Source: Clostridia bacterium
GTDB lineage: Bacteria > Bacillota > Clostridia > Christensenellales > UBA1242
Direction: 5' to 3'
Length of the DNA stretch: 11,615 nt
NCBI GenBank assembly: GCA_028694075.1
Contig: JAQUUD010000040.1
Location: 1 to 11,615, forward strand
The position numbers were made by a program, and so were the translations under genes. The notes under the pieces were generated by a model. That model ran no database searches. It had not been told where the DNA came from and was given only the letters and a program-made list of their open reading frames with translations. The stretch's first letter is position 1, and every line of letters begins with the position of its first letter. Below, in pieces: positions 1 through 6,581 of this stretch.

Positions 1-1
1 A

Positions 2-991
2 GATAATTATGCGCTCGGTGGTTATCACAGACCACAAAGCGTTGATTTTATTGAAGACTTGCGTCAAGATGCACAAAGACGCGATTTTACAATGAATGCC
101 ATTTATTATGATGTTTTAAAAAAGGAATTGATCGATGTATATTCTGGTGTTTTAGATATTAAAAACAAAATTGTTCGCTCGGTTGAAACTCCTTCATATG
201 TGTTTGCTCACGACGGACTTAGGATTTTAAGAATGATAAGATTTGCTTGTGAATTGGATTTTAAAATTGACCATTCAACCTTAATGATAGCAAAAAAAAT
301 GGCTCATCAAATTAATTTTATTTCCGGTTCAAGAAAATTTATTGAATTAACTGCAATTTTAAACTCGCCTAATCGTTATGAAATTTCAAAAAAAAATGCA
401 TACATAAAAGGATTGAATTATTATAATGAACTCAGGCTTTGGAACTCACATTTTGTGTCTGTAAGCAAAGTGCGGTTATGTATGAGCAAAAAGGTTGGCT
501 GTCAAAATGCTTTTATTGGTTTACTAATTGACATTATTGACACCGTAAATCCGCCTTGCGTGGAATATTTCATAAATGACTTTTTGGGCGAAAAGGGTTT
601 TTGTTTGCCTCCGGCTTCAATCAAAAATTATAATTTGATTGTGTGCGGATATTATGATGCTTTGAATAAACTTAACAACAAAAAATATTTTTATAAATAT
701 TTTAATTATTTCAACAAAATAAGCGAAATTCTTATACCGAAAAATAAGTTGCTTTATGCTAAATACAAATTTTTTTACGATTATATCATTAAACACAAAT
801 TGCCTATAAGTTTGAAAGAATTAAATGTGGACAAGGAAGATTTAAAAAAATTTATTCCAAGATTATCTCCAAAAAAATATGATGCAATGCTTTACAACAC
901 ACTTATTAAGGTTTTTGACGGTTTAGTTAAAAACGAAAAAACAGCACTGTTAAAGGAAATTGAAAATGACATTAGAAATGATAATTATTAG
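2..991 (+). CDS. cca: CCA tRNA nucleotidyltransferase, 5' end cut by window edge
   Basis: This enzyme adds or repairs the 3'-terminal CCA of tRNAs from CTP and ATP in the cytoplasm. The reading frame is open from base 2, so the start and the catalytic GS/DxD part of the nucleotidyltransferase head lie outside the window. The TTG at 59 is internal, because the conserved sequence runs straight through it. Visible are EDLRQDAQRRDFTMNAIYYD (the RRDFTxNA motif, which binds the incoming nucleotide) and HDGLRILRMIRFACELDF (the class II LRxxRF motif). The remainder is a divergent helical tRNA-binding tail without an obvious HD domain. It ends in TAG and overlaps rmuC by 26 bases, so the two are probably co-transcribed. 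A poly(A) polymerase or A-adding paralogue of the same family cannot be excluded; CCA-adding is the more likely assignment in a Gram-positive. Confidence 0.88.
   Translation, partial: DNYALGGYHRPQSVDFIEDLRQDAQRRDFTMNAIYYDVLKKELIDVYSGVLDIKNKIVRSVETPSYVFAHDGLRILRMIRFACELDFKIDHSTLMIAKKMAHQINFISGSRKFIELTAILNSPNRYEISKKNAYIKGLNYYNELRLWNSHFVSVSKVRLCMSKKVGCQNAFIGLLIDIIDTVNPPCVEYFINDFLGEKGFCLPPASIKNYNLIVCGYYDALNKLNNKKYFYKYFNYFNKISEILIPKNKLLYAKYKFFYDYIIKHKLPISLKELNVDKEDLKKFIPRLSPKKYDAMLYNTLIKVFDGLVKNEKTALLKEIENDIRNDNY
953..958 (+). promoter_or_regulatory. rmuC ribosome binding site that decides the start
   Basis: AAGGAA ends 7 bases before the ATG at 966 but only 1 base before the in-frame TTG at 960. 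The spacing favours 966 as the rmuC start. The site lies inside the end of cca. Confidence 0.6.
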
Positions 992-2261
992 TTGCTTACT
1001 TGGCATTGTGCTGTTGTTAAATATTATTTTTGTTATTAAGATTTATAAAAAAAATGATTTAAAAAATAGTGGCAATCCAACCGAAATCAAAAATAGTTTT
1101 GAAAATCAAGCGGAACTTTTTAAGCAAATTAATCAAATGATTTTAAATGCAATAAAAACTTATAATGACAGCATAACCAACCAAATCACGCAAAATGCTT
1201 TTTTGCAAAAGCAGGAATTCACAATCATTCAAGCCCGACTAGAAAATATTTTAAAAAGCAATGAAGACCGTTTAAACAGGGCGACTGATGTTTTGGATAA
1301 AGGCTTAACGAAATTGCAGGCAGATAATGAAAAAAAATTAGACCAAATGCGACAGACTGTTGATGAAAAACTTAATGTAAGTTTGGAACGCAGGTTAAGC
1401 GAGTCTTTTAACACAATAAACCAAAGATTACAATCTGTTTATGAAGGCTTGGGCGAAATGAAAACTTTGGCTAGCGGGGTTGGCGACCTGAAAAAAGTTC
1501 TTACAAATATTAAAACCAGAGGAACTTGGGGCGAAATCCAACTTGGCAATTTATTAGAACAAATATTAGTTAAAGAACAATACTTTGAACAAATGGACAT
1601 AAGAAACAATGGCGAAAGAGTTGATTTTGCCGTAGTTTTGCCGGGCAAAAATAACGAGCAAATTTATTTGCCAATTGATGCAAAATTTCCGATAGAAGAT
1701 TATCAAAGGCTGGTTGATGCCTCTGAACTTGGCGATTTGAAAGAAATCGAAACCGCACTTAAACACTTGGAAAAACATATTAAAGATGAAGCAAAAAAAA
1801 TAAAAGAAAAATACATAATCTTGCCAAAAACAACGGACTTTGCCATTATGTATTTGGCAACTGAAGGCTTATATGCCGAAGTTTTAAGACGAAGCGGGCT
1901 TGCAGAATTTTTACAAAGAGAATATAAGGTTGTGGTTTGCGGACCAACAACTTTAACCGCATTGCTGAACAGTTTGCAACTTGGGTTTAAAACTCTTTCA
2001 ATTGAAAAGCGTTCATCTGAAATTTGGCAACTGCTTGGCGTTTTTAAACAAGAATTTGGCAAATTCGTTGAACTTTTGTCAAAAACTCAAAAGAAACTAG
2101 CCGAAGCCTCAAACACGATTGAATTTGCAACAAAGAAATCTCAAACAATTCAAAGAAAATTAAAAAATGTTGCAACTTTAAACGGAACTGACTTAAGTCA
2201 ATTTGATGAAGATACCACTTTATTAGAACAAGATACCAATTCGGAAACAGAAGCCAACTGA
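966..2261 (+). CDS. rmuC: RmuC family DNA recombination protein
   Basis: RmuC proteins limit inversions and rearrangements at short repeats. They are thought to be nuclease-like, but their biochemistry is poorly defined. The product is 431 residues, normal for the family. Residues 4-27 form one hydrophobic N-terminal helix, so the protein is probably membrane anchored with its bulk in the cytoplasm. Residues about 35-150 are charged and glutamine-rich, coiled-coil-like. The RmuC core begins near TRGTWGEIQLGNLLEQIL and continues through GERVDFAVVLPG and PIDAKFPIEDYQRL. D220 and the D238-x-K240 pair fit a PD-(D/E)XK-type active site (inference from family fold). The start at 966 is preferred over TTG 960 because of Shine-Dalgarno spacing. 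It overlaps cca by 26 bases and stops with TGA. The tail is acidic and low in complexity. Confidence 0.92.
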   Translation: MTLEMIIISCLLGIVLLLNIIFVIKIYKKNDLKNSGNPTEIKNSFENQAELFKQINQMILNAIKTYNDSITNQITQNAFLQKQEFTIIQARLENILKSNEDRLNRATDVLDKGLTKLQADNEKKLDQMRQTVDEKLNVSLERRLSESFNTINQRLQSVYEGLGEMKTLASGVGDLKKVLTNIKTRGTWGEIQLGNLLEQILVKEQYFEQMDIRNNGERVDFAVVLPGKNNEQIYLPIDAKFPIEDYQRLVDASELGDLKEIETALKHLEKHIKDEAKKIKEKYIILPKTTDFAIMYLATEGLYAEVLRRSGLAEFLQREYKVVVCGPTTLTALLNSLQLGFKTLSIEKRSSEIWQLLGVFKQEFGKFVELLSKTQKKLAEASNTIEFATKKSQTIQRKLKNVATLNGTDLSQFDEDTTLLEQDTNSETEAN

Positions 2262-2265
2262 AAAT

Positions 2266-2333
2266 AAATGAAATTATAAATGCGAATAAATAACCAATTT
2301 TTATAATATTATTAAATTTCATTTTAGATATTA
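2266..2333 (+). terminator. possible rmuC terminator, weak
   Basis: Ten-base perfect arms at 2266-2275 and 2315-2324 sit just after the rmuC stop. An inner ATTATAAA/TTTATAAT pair (2273-2280, 2300-2307) competes with the outer one. T-rich sequence follows. The stem is all A/T except one G-C pair and the loop is long, so confidence is low. Confidence 0.25.
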
Positions 2334-2602
2334 AATTTTTTTGTGGCATTGGGTTTTTAATCTTATAATAATTATTTATAAATTTAGAAATTTGTGTGTT
2401 TTGTTATTTAAAAAACAAGCAAAATATTATTTTTTTGATTTACGCTTAAAAATATTTTTTTGATTGTTTTTAATGTTTTTATAAAATTAATTAAATTTTA
2501 ATTACTTTTTAAATTATTTGATAAAATTCTCTTATGTATAAAAATGATGTAAAAACATAATACTTAATTAATATCCTAATAAACTAAAAAATTAAAAAAC
2601 AT

Positions 2603-2631
2603 TAGACTTTTTATGTTAAAAAATGTAAAAT
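2603..2631 (+). promoter_or_regulatory. putative sigma-A promoter of yhhN-like gene
   Basis: TAGACT (2603-2608, 4 of 6 to TTGACA) and TAAAAT (2626-2631, 5 of 6 to TATAAT) are separated by 17 bases, about 40 bases before the start codon. The AT-rich background makes chance matches common, so this is only the best candidate. Confidence 0.4.
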
Positions 2632-2672
2632 ATTATTAGCATATTAAATTTAATTATTAAAAAGGAGAAAAA

Positions 2673-3368
2673 ATGGAAGTTAGTATTTTTTATGTTTTGC
2701 TTATTTTAACCGTTATGATGAGTGCCTTTTATGTTTTTAAATCGGACGGGCAAACCAGTTCCAAACCGCTGATGCTAAAAGCAATTTCAAGTTTTATGTT
2801 TACGGGATTGGCTATTTATGCTTGTTTCATAAATATGTTCGTTTTAGGCACATTTATTTTCTTGCTTGGCTTTGTTGCAAGTTGTTTTGGAGATGTTGTT
2901 TTAGGTTTGCCTGATTTTCCAGAGCTAAAAGAAAATAAAAGTAAGTTGATATTATCCGGCGGACTTTTCTTTGCTGTTGCACATATTGCTTATTATATTG
3001 GAATGATTTTGCTTTTTGGCTGGGTTTGGTGGTCACTTTTGATTGCTGTTCCTTTTGCTCTTTTCTTTTACCTGTTCAATAGAATTGTAATGAAAATTAA
3101 TTACGGCAAAATGTCAGCAGGCATTGCATTTTATTCATTGTTCATTTCTATTGTTGTTTGCCAAGGCTTATATGCGTTTATCTCATTGCCAATATCTATT
3201 TATTCAGTTGTGATTGCATTAGGATTTTTGCTTTTCTATGCTTCTGATATTGTTTTAATGAGAATTTATTTTGGTGAAAATCAAAACAGCAAACAACTTT
3301 ATTACTATAATCTTGCCTTTTATTATTCAGCACAAATTATGCTTGCAGTATCGCTATTCTTTTTATAA
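2673..3368 (+). CDS. YhhN family membrane protein (lysoplasmalogenase-like)
   Basis: The 231-residue product is almost entirely hydrophobic. I count eight membrane segments, near residues 5-22, 33-53, 56-76, 93-114, 118-138, 147-170, 173-196 and 208-230, the layout of the YhhN/TMEM86 family. Family marks are KPLMLKAISS after helix 1, CFGDVVLGLPDF after helix 3 with GGLFFAVAHIAYYIG in helix 4, and GFLLFYASDIVLM in helix 7. Acidic residues in the FGD and ASD motifs are the likely catalytic ones. Characterised members hydrolyse the vinyl-ether bond of lysoplasmalogens. Many anaerobic clostridia make plasmalogens, so that role is plausible, but the substrate here is inferred. AAGGAG (2662-2667) lies 5 bases before the ATG. 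The gene is monocistronic, with its own promoter and a terminator-like hairpin, and converges on gyrA. Confidence 0.8.
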   Translation: MEVSIFYVLLILTVMMSAFYVFKSDGQTSSKPLMLKAISSFMFTGLAIYACFINMFVLGTFIFLLGFVASCFGDVVLGLPDFPELKENKSKLILSGGLFFAVAHIAYYIGMILLFGWVWWSLLIAVPFALFFYLFNRIVMKINYGKMSAGIAFYSLFISIVVCQGLYAFISLPISIYSVVIALGFLLFYASDIVLMRIYFGENQNSKQLYYYNLAFYYSAQIMLAVSLFFL

Positions 3369-3389
3369 TAAATATTATTTTTTATAAAG

Positions 3390-3439
3390 AATTTGTCAAA
3401 TAATACTTAATAGTTTAAACCGATTTGACAAATTTTTTT
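3390..3439 (+). terminator. probable terminator of yhhN-like gene
   Basis: AATTTGTCAAAT (3390-3401) and ATTTGACAAATT (3423-3434) are perfect 12-bp arms around a 21-base loop, with further T residues directly after the right arm. It lies 21 bases after the stop codon, a good place for a factor-independent terminator, although the stem is low in G/C. Each arm also contains TTGTCAAA, which matches a Spo0A box; see findings. Confidence 0.5.
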
Positions 3440-3495
3440 ATAATTTGCTAAGTCTTGACAAATGTAATAATAATTAAATTTTAATAATTTTGAAT

Positions 3496-3658
3496 TCAAA
3501 AAGTTATGTTAAATTGCAACTCTTTTAAAGTGAAATTCAACCTTTGTTTCTGATGGGAATATTTCAATGTCAGCCATTGCAATGCCTCGTTTGAATATTT
3601 TGAATTAGAAATAAAAACCATTTCATTGCCTTGTCTAAGTGTATCAAATAAAAAAATA
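3496..3658 (-). pseudogene. short coding-like remnant, unidentified
   Basis: The base composition is more balanced than in the surrounding gap. On the minus strand one frame reads FDTLRQGNEMVFISNSKYS and stays open to a TGA at 3496-3498. Its only ATG, at 3619-3621, would give 41 residues. A second frame has ATG at 3575-3577 and TAA at 3509-3511 and reads MADIEIFPSETKVEFHFK and four more residues. A single frameshift would join the two halves. Upstream, the first frame runs directly into the left arm of the cloverleaf repeat. There is no Shine-Dalgarno site. I do not recognise a family. It could be the 3' end of a gene broken by the repeat, or chance. Confidence 0.3.
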
Positions 3659-3759
3659 AAAACCGCCGACGGAAGTTAAATTTTATGACAAAGTCATAAA
3701 ATTTAATGCAAAATTCTTTTGCACCGGTGCAAATGCACCGGACTTCCGTCGGCGGTTTT
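3640..3759 (-). terminator. likely gyrBA terminator formed by the cloverleaf
   Basis: Read on the minus strand, the outer stem ends GGCGG and runs into TTTTTATTTTTTTATTTG, a strong U-rich tail. It lies 194 bases after the gyrA stop. On the plus strand the tail is only TTTTAATTC, so termination would favour the gyrase transcript. The role is inferred from shape and position. Confidence 0.5.
3659..3759. repeat. 101-base cloverleaf-forming inverted repeat
   Basis: Perfect 18-bp outer arms (AAAACCGCCGACGGAAGT at 3659-3676, complement at 3742-3759) enclose three perfect hairpins placed end to end. The first has 13-bp arms at 3677-3689 and 3693-3705 with loop AAA. The second has 7-bp arms at 3707-3713 and 3717-3723 with loop TTC. 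The third has 8-bp arms at 3724-3731 and 3734-3741 with loop AA. Only A3706 and eight loop bases are unpaired. The outer arms and third hairpin are GC-rich against an AT-rich background. TAA flanks both sides if the ends are taken at 3660 and 3758, a possible but weak target duplication. The nature of the element is unknown: mobile palindromic repeat, structured RNA, or terminator. Confidence 0.85.
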
Positions 3760-3852
3760 AATTCTAAACAATTTAATCAAATATAAGCAATATATTTTTT
3801 TTATTCTTTTTAATAACATTAACATATTATCAAGTTTATTTATTTAGTTCAC

Positions 3853-3875
3853 TTATTTGATTCCAAATAATTTTT
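3853..3875 (+). terminator. small hairpin with T run
   Basis: TTATTTG (3853-3859) and CAAATAA (3864-3870) form a 7-bp stem with a 4-base loop, followed by five T on the plus strand. It could stop plus-strand read-through before it enters gyrA antisense. It is weak and may be chance in such AT-rich sequence. Confidence 0.25.
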
Positions 3876-3953
3876 ATATTTAAAATAATTATTATATTGT
3901 AAATTTTTAACTAAATTATCAATTTTATTTATTTAAAAATTATTCAACTAAAT

Positions 3954-6491
3954 TTATTCAGATTCGGCTGTTTCAATAACTTCGCCATTATTTGGCACTT
4001 CGGATTCGACCAACTCAATATCCTCGCCCTTATCGTTTGACACTATTGCAACACTTATCAGTTTGGCATTATCTTTTAGCCTCATAACTTTAACGCCCTG
4101 ACTCACTCTTCCAACCAAACTGATTTGCTTGATTGGCACTCTTATCATAATTCCATTATCTGCAATCAGCATCAAGTCATCATCTTCGTTTTCTTCTGCT
4201 TGAACAAGACTTATCATCTTTCCAGTTTTTTCATTGAAATTGCCGGCTTTAACGCCCTTTGCCCCTCTTGCAGTTAATCTAAATTCTGAAACAGGAGTTT
4301 TTTTGCCGAAACCATTTTCAGATATTGTTATAATTTGATTTCCTGGTCTTACAACTTCCATTGCAATAATGCTTTCATTTTTCGTAATATTCATACTTTT
4401 AACGCCAAGCGATGTTCTTCCAACACTGCGCACTTGTTTTTCATTAAATCTAACACATCTGCCCGCACTGGACGCAATTATAATCTCATCATTTTCTTTC
4501 GTGAAACCCACGCCAATAAGTTCATCGTTTTCATTTAGTTTTATTGCAATTTTACCGTTTTGGCGAATATTTTCATATTCTGAAAGCAATGTCTTTTTAA
4601 TAAGACCGTCTTTCGTTGCCATAATTAGAAAACCATCTTTCAACTCTTTATCAACGGGAATAATTGCCGAAATTTTTTCTTCGGCTGAAAGTTGAAGCAG
4701 ATTAATCATTGCCCTACCCTTAGCTTGTCTTGAAGCCTCAGGAATTTCATAAGCCTTAATTCTATAAACTTTTCCTTGATTTGAAAACATAAGTAAATTT
4801 GAATGCGTGCTTGTTATATAAATATTTTCAACAAAATCTTCTTCTTTGGCTTTGTGTGCGGTTATGCCAACTCCGCCTCGTTTTTGCGCTTTATATTCGT
4901 CCATTGTTATTCGCTTAATATAACCTTTGTGCGTAAGCGAAACAACAACATCTTCTTCCTTAATTAAGTCTTCCATTTCAATTCCGCCCAAATCAGTTGA
5001 AATGACAGTTTTTCGTGGATTGCCATAATTCATTTTTATTTGCTCAAGATCATCTCTGATTATTTTTAAAATTTTTGAATTGTCTGCCAAAATACCTTTC
5101 AATTCTGCAACCAATTTTTCAAGTTCGATTAATTCATCATTAAGCTTGCCAACTTCCAATCCTGTAAGTTTTGCAAGTTTTAATTCAAGAATTGCATTTG
5201 CTTGTTTTTCACTTAAATAAAATTTTGACATTAATTGTTGCAAAGCGTCCGCTCTATCTTTGGAATTTTTTATTATTTTAACAACTTCATCAATATTACT
5301 AACTGCAATCACAAGCCCGCGAACAATATGCTCACGCTCTTCTGCTTTACGTAAATTAAACTGCGTTTTTCTTATTAAAACTTCTTTTTGGTGTTCCAAA
5401 TAATAATATAAAATTTCTTTAAGATTGATTATTTTCGGCTCGCCGTTAACAAGAGCCAGCAAAATAATTCCGTCGCTGGTTTGAAGTTGAGTGTGCTTAT
5501 ATAACATATTTAAAACAACCTGCGCGTTTGCATCTTTTTTGATTTCAACAACAACACGCATACCATCACGGTCAGATTCTTCACGGATATCTAAAATACC
5601 CTCGATTTTTTTGTTTTTAACAAGATCTGCCATATTCATAATAAATCTTGCCTTGTTAACTTGATAAGGAAGTTCTGTGATAATAATCCTATGGCGGTTA
5701 CCTTCTTCTTCAATTTCGGCTTTACCACGAAGAATTATTCCACCTCTTCCGGTTTTATAAGCGTGCTTAACCGAAGTTCTGCCCATTATTATTCCGCCGG
5801 TCGGATAATCAGGCGCTGGAATTAATTTTATAAGGTCATCAATTTCAATTTCAGGATTATCGATTAATGCTTGAACGCCGTTTATTACTTCAACAAGATT
5901 ATGCGGAGGAATGTTTGTTGCCATACCAACAGCGATGCCATCTGCACCATTAACCAAAAGATTCGGAAATTTTGCAGGAAGCACTCTGGGTTGCATTAAA
6001 GTTTCATCAAAATTTGGATAAAAATTTACCGTATCCTTATCAATATCTCTAAGCATTTCGCCCGCTATTTTTGAAAGACGGGCTTCTGTATATCTTTGTG
6101 CAGCGGGGCTGTCCCCATCAATCGAACCAAAGTTTCCGTGCCCGTCAACAAGCGGTTCTCTGATTGAAAAGTCTTGAGCCAAACGCACGAGTGCATCATA
6201 AACAGAAGAATCGCCGTGAGGGTGATATTTTCCCATAACTTCACCGACAATTCTGGCACATTTTTTATAGGGTTTATCATTATAATTGTTTAGTTCACCC
6301 ATTGAAAATAAAATACGCCTATGAACTGGCTTCAAACCGTCCCGAACATCAGGGATTGCTCTTGAAACATTCACCGCCATTGCATATGAGATAAACGATT
6401 TTTTAAGTTCATCGCCCACTTCAATCTTTTTTACTATTGTATTTTCAAAAAGTTTTTCTAAACTCTTTTTTTCTTCGTCCTTCTTTTTCAT
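3954..6491 (-). CDS. gyrA: DNA gyrase subunit A
   Basis: This is the DNA-cleaving subunit of gyrase (A2B2), which introduces negative supercoils using ATP hydrolysed by GyrB. The 845-residue length is usual. The breakage-reunion domain carries the catalytic tyrosine Y134 in AAQRYTEARL. The quinolone-resistance region reads HPHGDSSVYDALV, with S95 and D99 at the E. coli S83 and D87 places, so it has the sensitive-type residues. The GyrA box, needed to wrap DNA and absent from ParC, is present as QKRGGVG (residues 536-542), with Lys and Val variants. Six-bladed C-terminal repeats follow, then an acidic tail. The ATG has GGAGTG 5 bases upstream. It lies 90 bases downstream of gyrB with no clear terminator between them, so the two are probably one operon. 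The box and tandem order argue against ParC. Confidence 0.97.
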   Translation of the reverse strand: MKKKDEEKKSLEKLFENTIVKKIEVGDELKKSFISYAMAVNVSRAIPDVRDGLKPVHRRILFSMGELNNYNDKPYKKCARIVGEVMGKYHPHGDSSVYDALVRLAQDFSIREPLVDGHGNFGSIDGDSPAAQRYTEARLSKIAGEMLRDIDKDTVNFYPNFDETLMQPRVLPAKFPNLLVNGADGIAVGMATNIPPHNLVEVINGVQALIDNPEIEIDDLIKLIPAPDYPTGGIIMGRTSVKHAYKTGRGGIILRGKAEIEEEGNRHRIIITELPYQVNKARFIMNMADLVKNKKIEGILDIREESDRDGMRVVVEIKKDANAQVVLNMLYKHTQLQTSDGIILLALVNGEPKIINLKEILYYYLEHQKEVLIRKTQFNLRKAEEREHIVRGLVIAVSNIDEVVKIIKNSKDRADALQQLMSKFYLSEKQANAILELKLAKLTGLEVGKLNDELIELEKLVAELKGILADNSKILKIIRDDLEQIKMNYGNPRKTVISTDLGGIEMEDLIKEEDVVVSLTHKGYIKRITMDEYKAQKRGGVGITAHKAKEEDFVENIYITSTHSNLLMFSNQGKVYRIKAYEIPEASRQAKGRAMINLLQLSAEEKISAIIPVDKELKDGFLIMATKDGLIKKTLLSEYENIRQNGKIAIKLNENDELIGVGFTKENDEIIIASSAGRCVRFNEKQVRSVGRTSLGVKSMNITKNESIIAMEVVRPGNQIITISENGFGKKTPVSEFRLTARGAKGVKAGNFNEKTGKMISLVQAEENEDDDLMLIADNGIMIRVPIKQISLVGRVSQGVKVMRLKDNAKLISVAIVSNDKGEDIELVESEVPNNGEVIETAESE

Positions 6492-6581
6492 AATTTCACT
6501 CCGTAACTTATTTATTTTTTTAATTAATATATTTTAACTTAAATAACATCAACAAGGCTTGCAGATTAAATCAATGTCTAA

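Larger units (their letters stand above)
2262..2672. other. AT-rich intergenic region, rmuC to yhhN-like gene
   Basis: I see no coding region in these 411 bases. The left end holds an imperfect inverted repeat (AAATGAAATT at 2266-2275 and AATTTCATTT at 2315-2324, long loop, then T-rich sequence), which could be a weak rmuC terminator. The right end holds the promoter and Shine-Dalgarno of the next gene. The middle is A/T tracts, including two copies of ATTTTTTTGATT (2429-2440 and 2454-2465), which I take as low complexity. Confidence 0.6.
3369..3953. other. convergent intergenic region with terminators, coding-like remnant and cloverleaf repeat
   Basis: These 585 bases separate the convergent yhhN-like gene and gyrA. 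From left to right they hold a 12-bp-stem hairpin with a T run (3390-3440), a short minus-strand stretch that looks like decayed coding sequence (3496-3658), the 101-base cloverleaf inverted repeat (3659-3759), a small hairpin (3853-3870) and AT-rich filler up to the gyrA stop. No intact gene was found. Confidence 0.7.

Noticed and set aside
1703..2062. 119-codon minus-strand open frame
   Set aside because: Antisense shadow of the conserved part of rmuC; composition mirrors the true gene.
2044..2349. 101-codon minus-strand frame running from the gap into rmuC
   Set aside because: Hydrophobic sequence arises from reading AT-rich DNA backwards; most of it is antisense to rmuC and no ribosome site is seen.
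2429..2465. Two copies of ATTTTTTTGATT
   Set aside because: T-run low complexity in very AT-rich sequence; only two copies, with no further structure.
3659..3759. Cloverleaf as a tRNA gene or tRNA-like sequence
   Set aside because: The outer stem is 18 bp instead of 7. There is no T-loop sequence, no anticodon-size loop and no room for one, and the loops are only 2-3 bases.
3659..3759. Integron attC site (folded single-strand recombination site)
   Set aside because: The ends lack the RYYYAAC and GTTRRRY boxes in the right form, there are no extrahelical bases, and no integrase or cassette is nearby.
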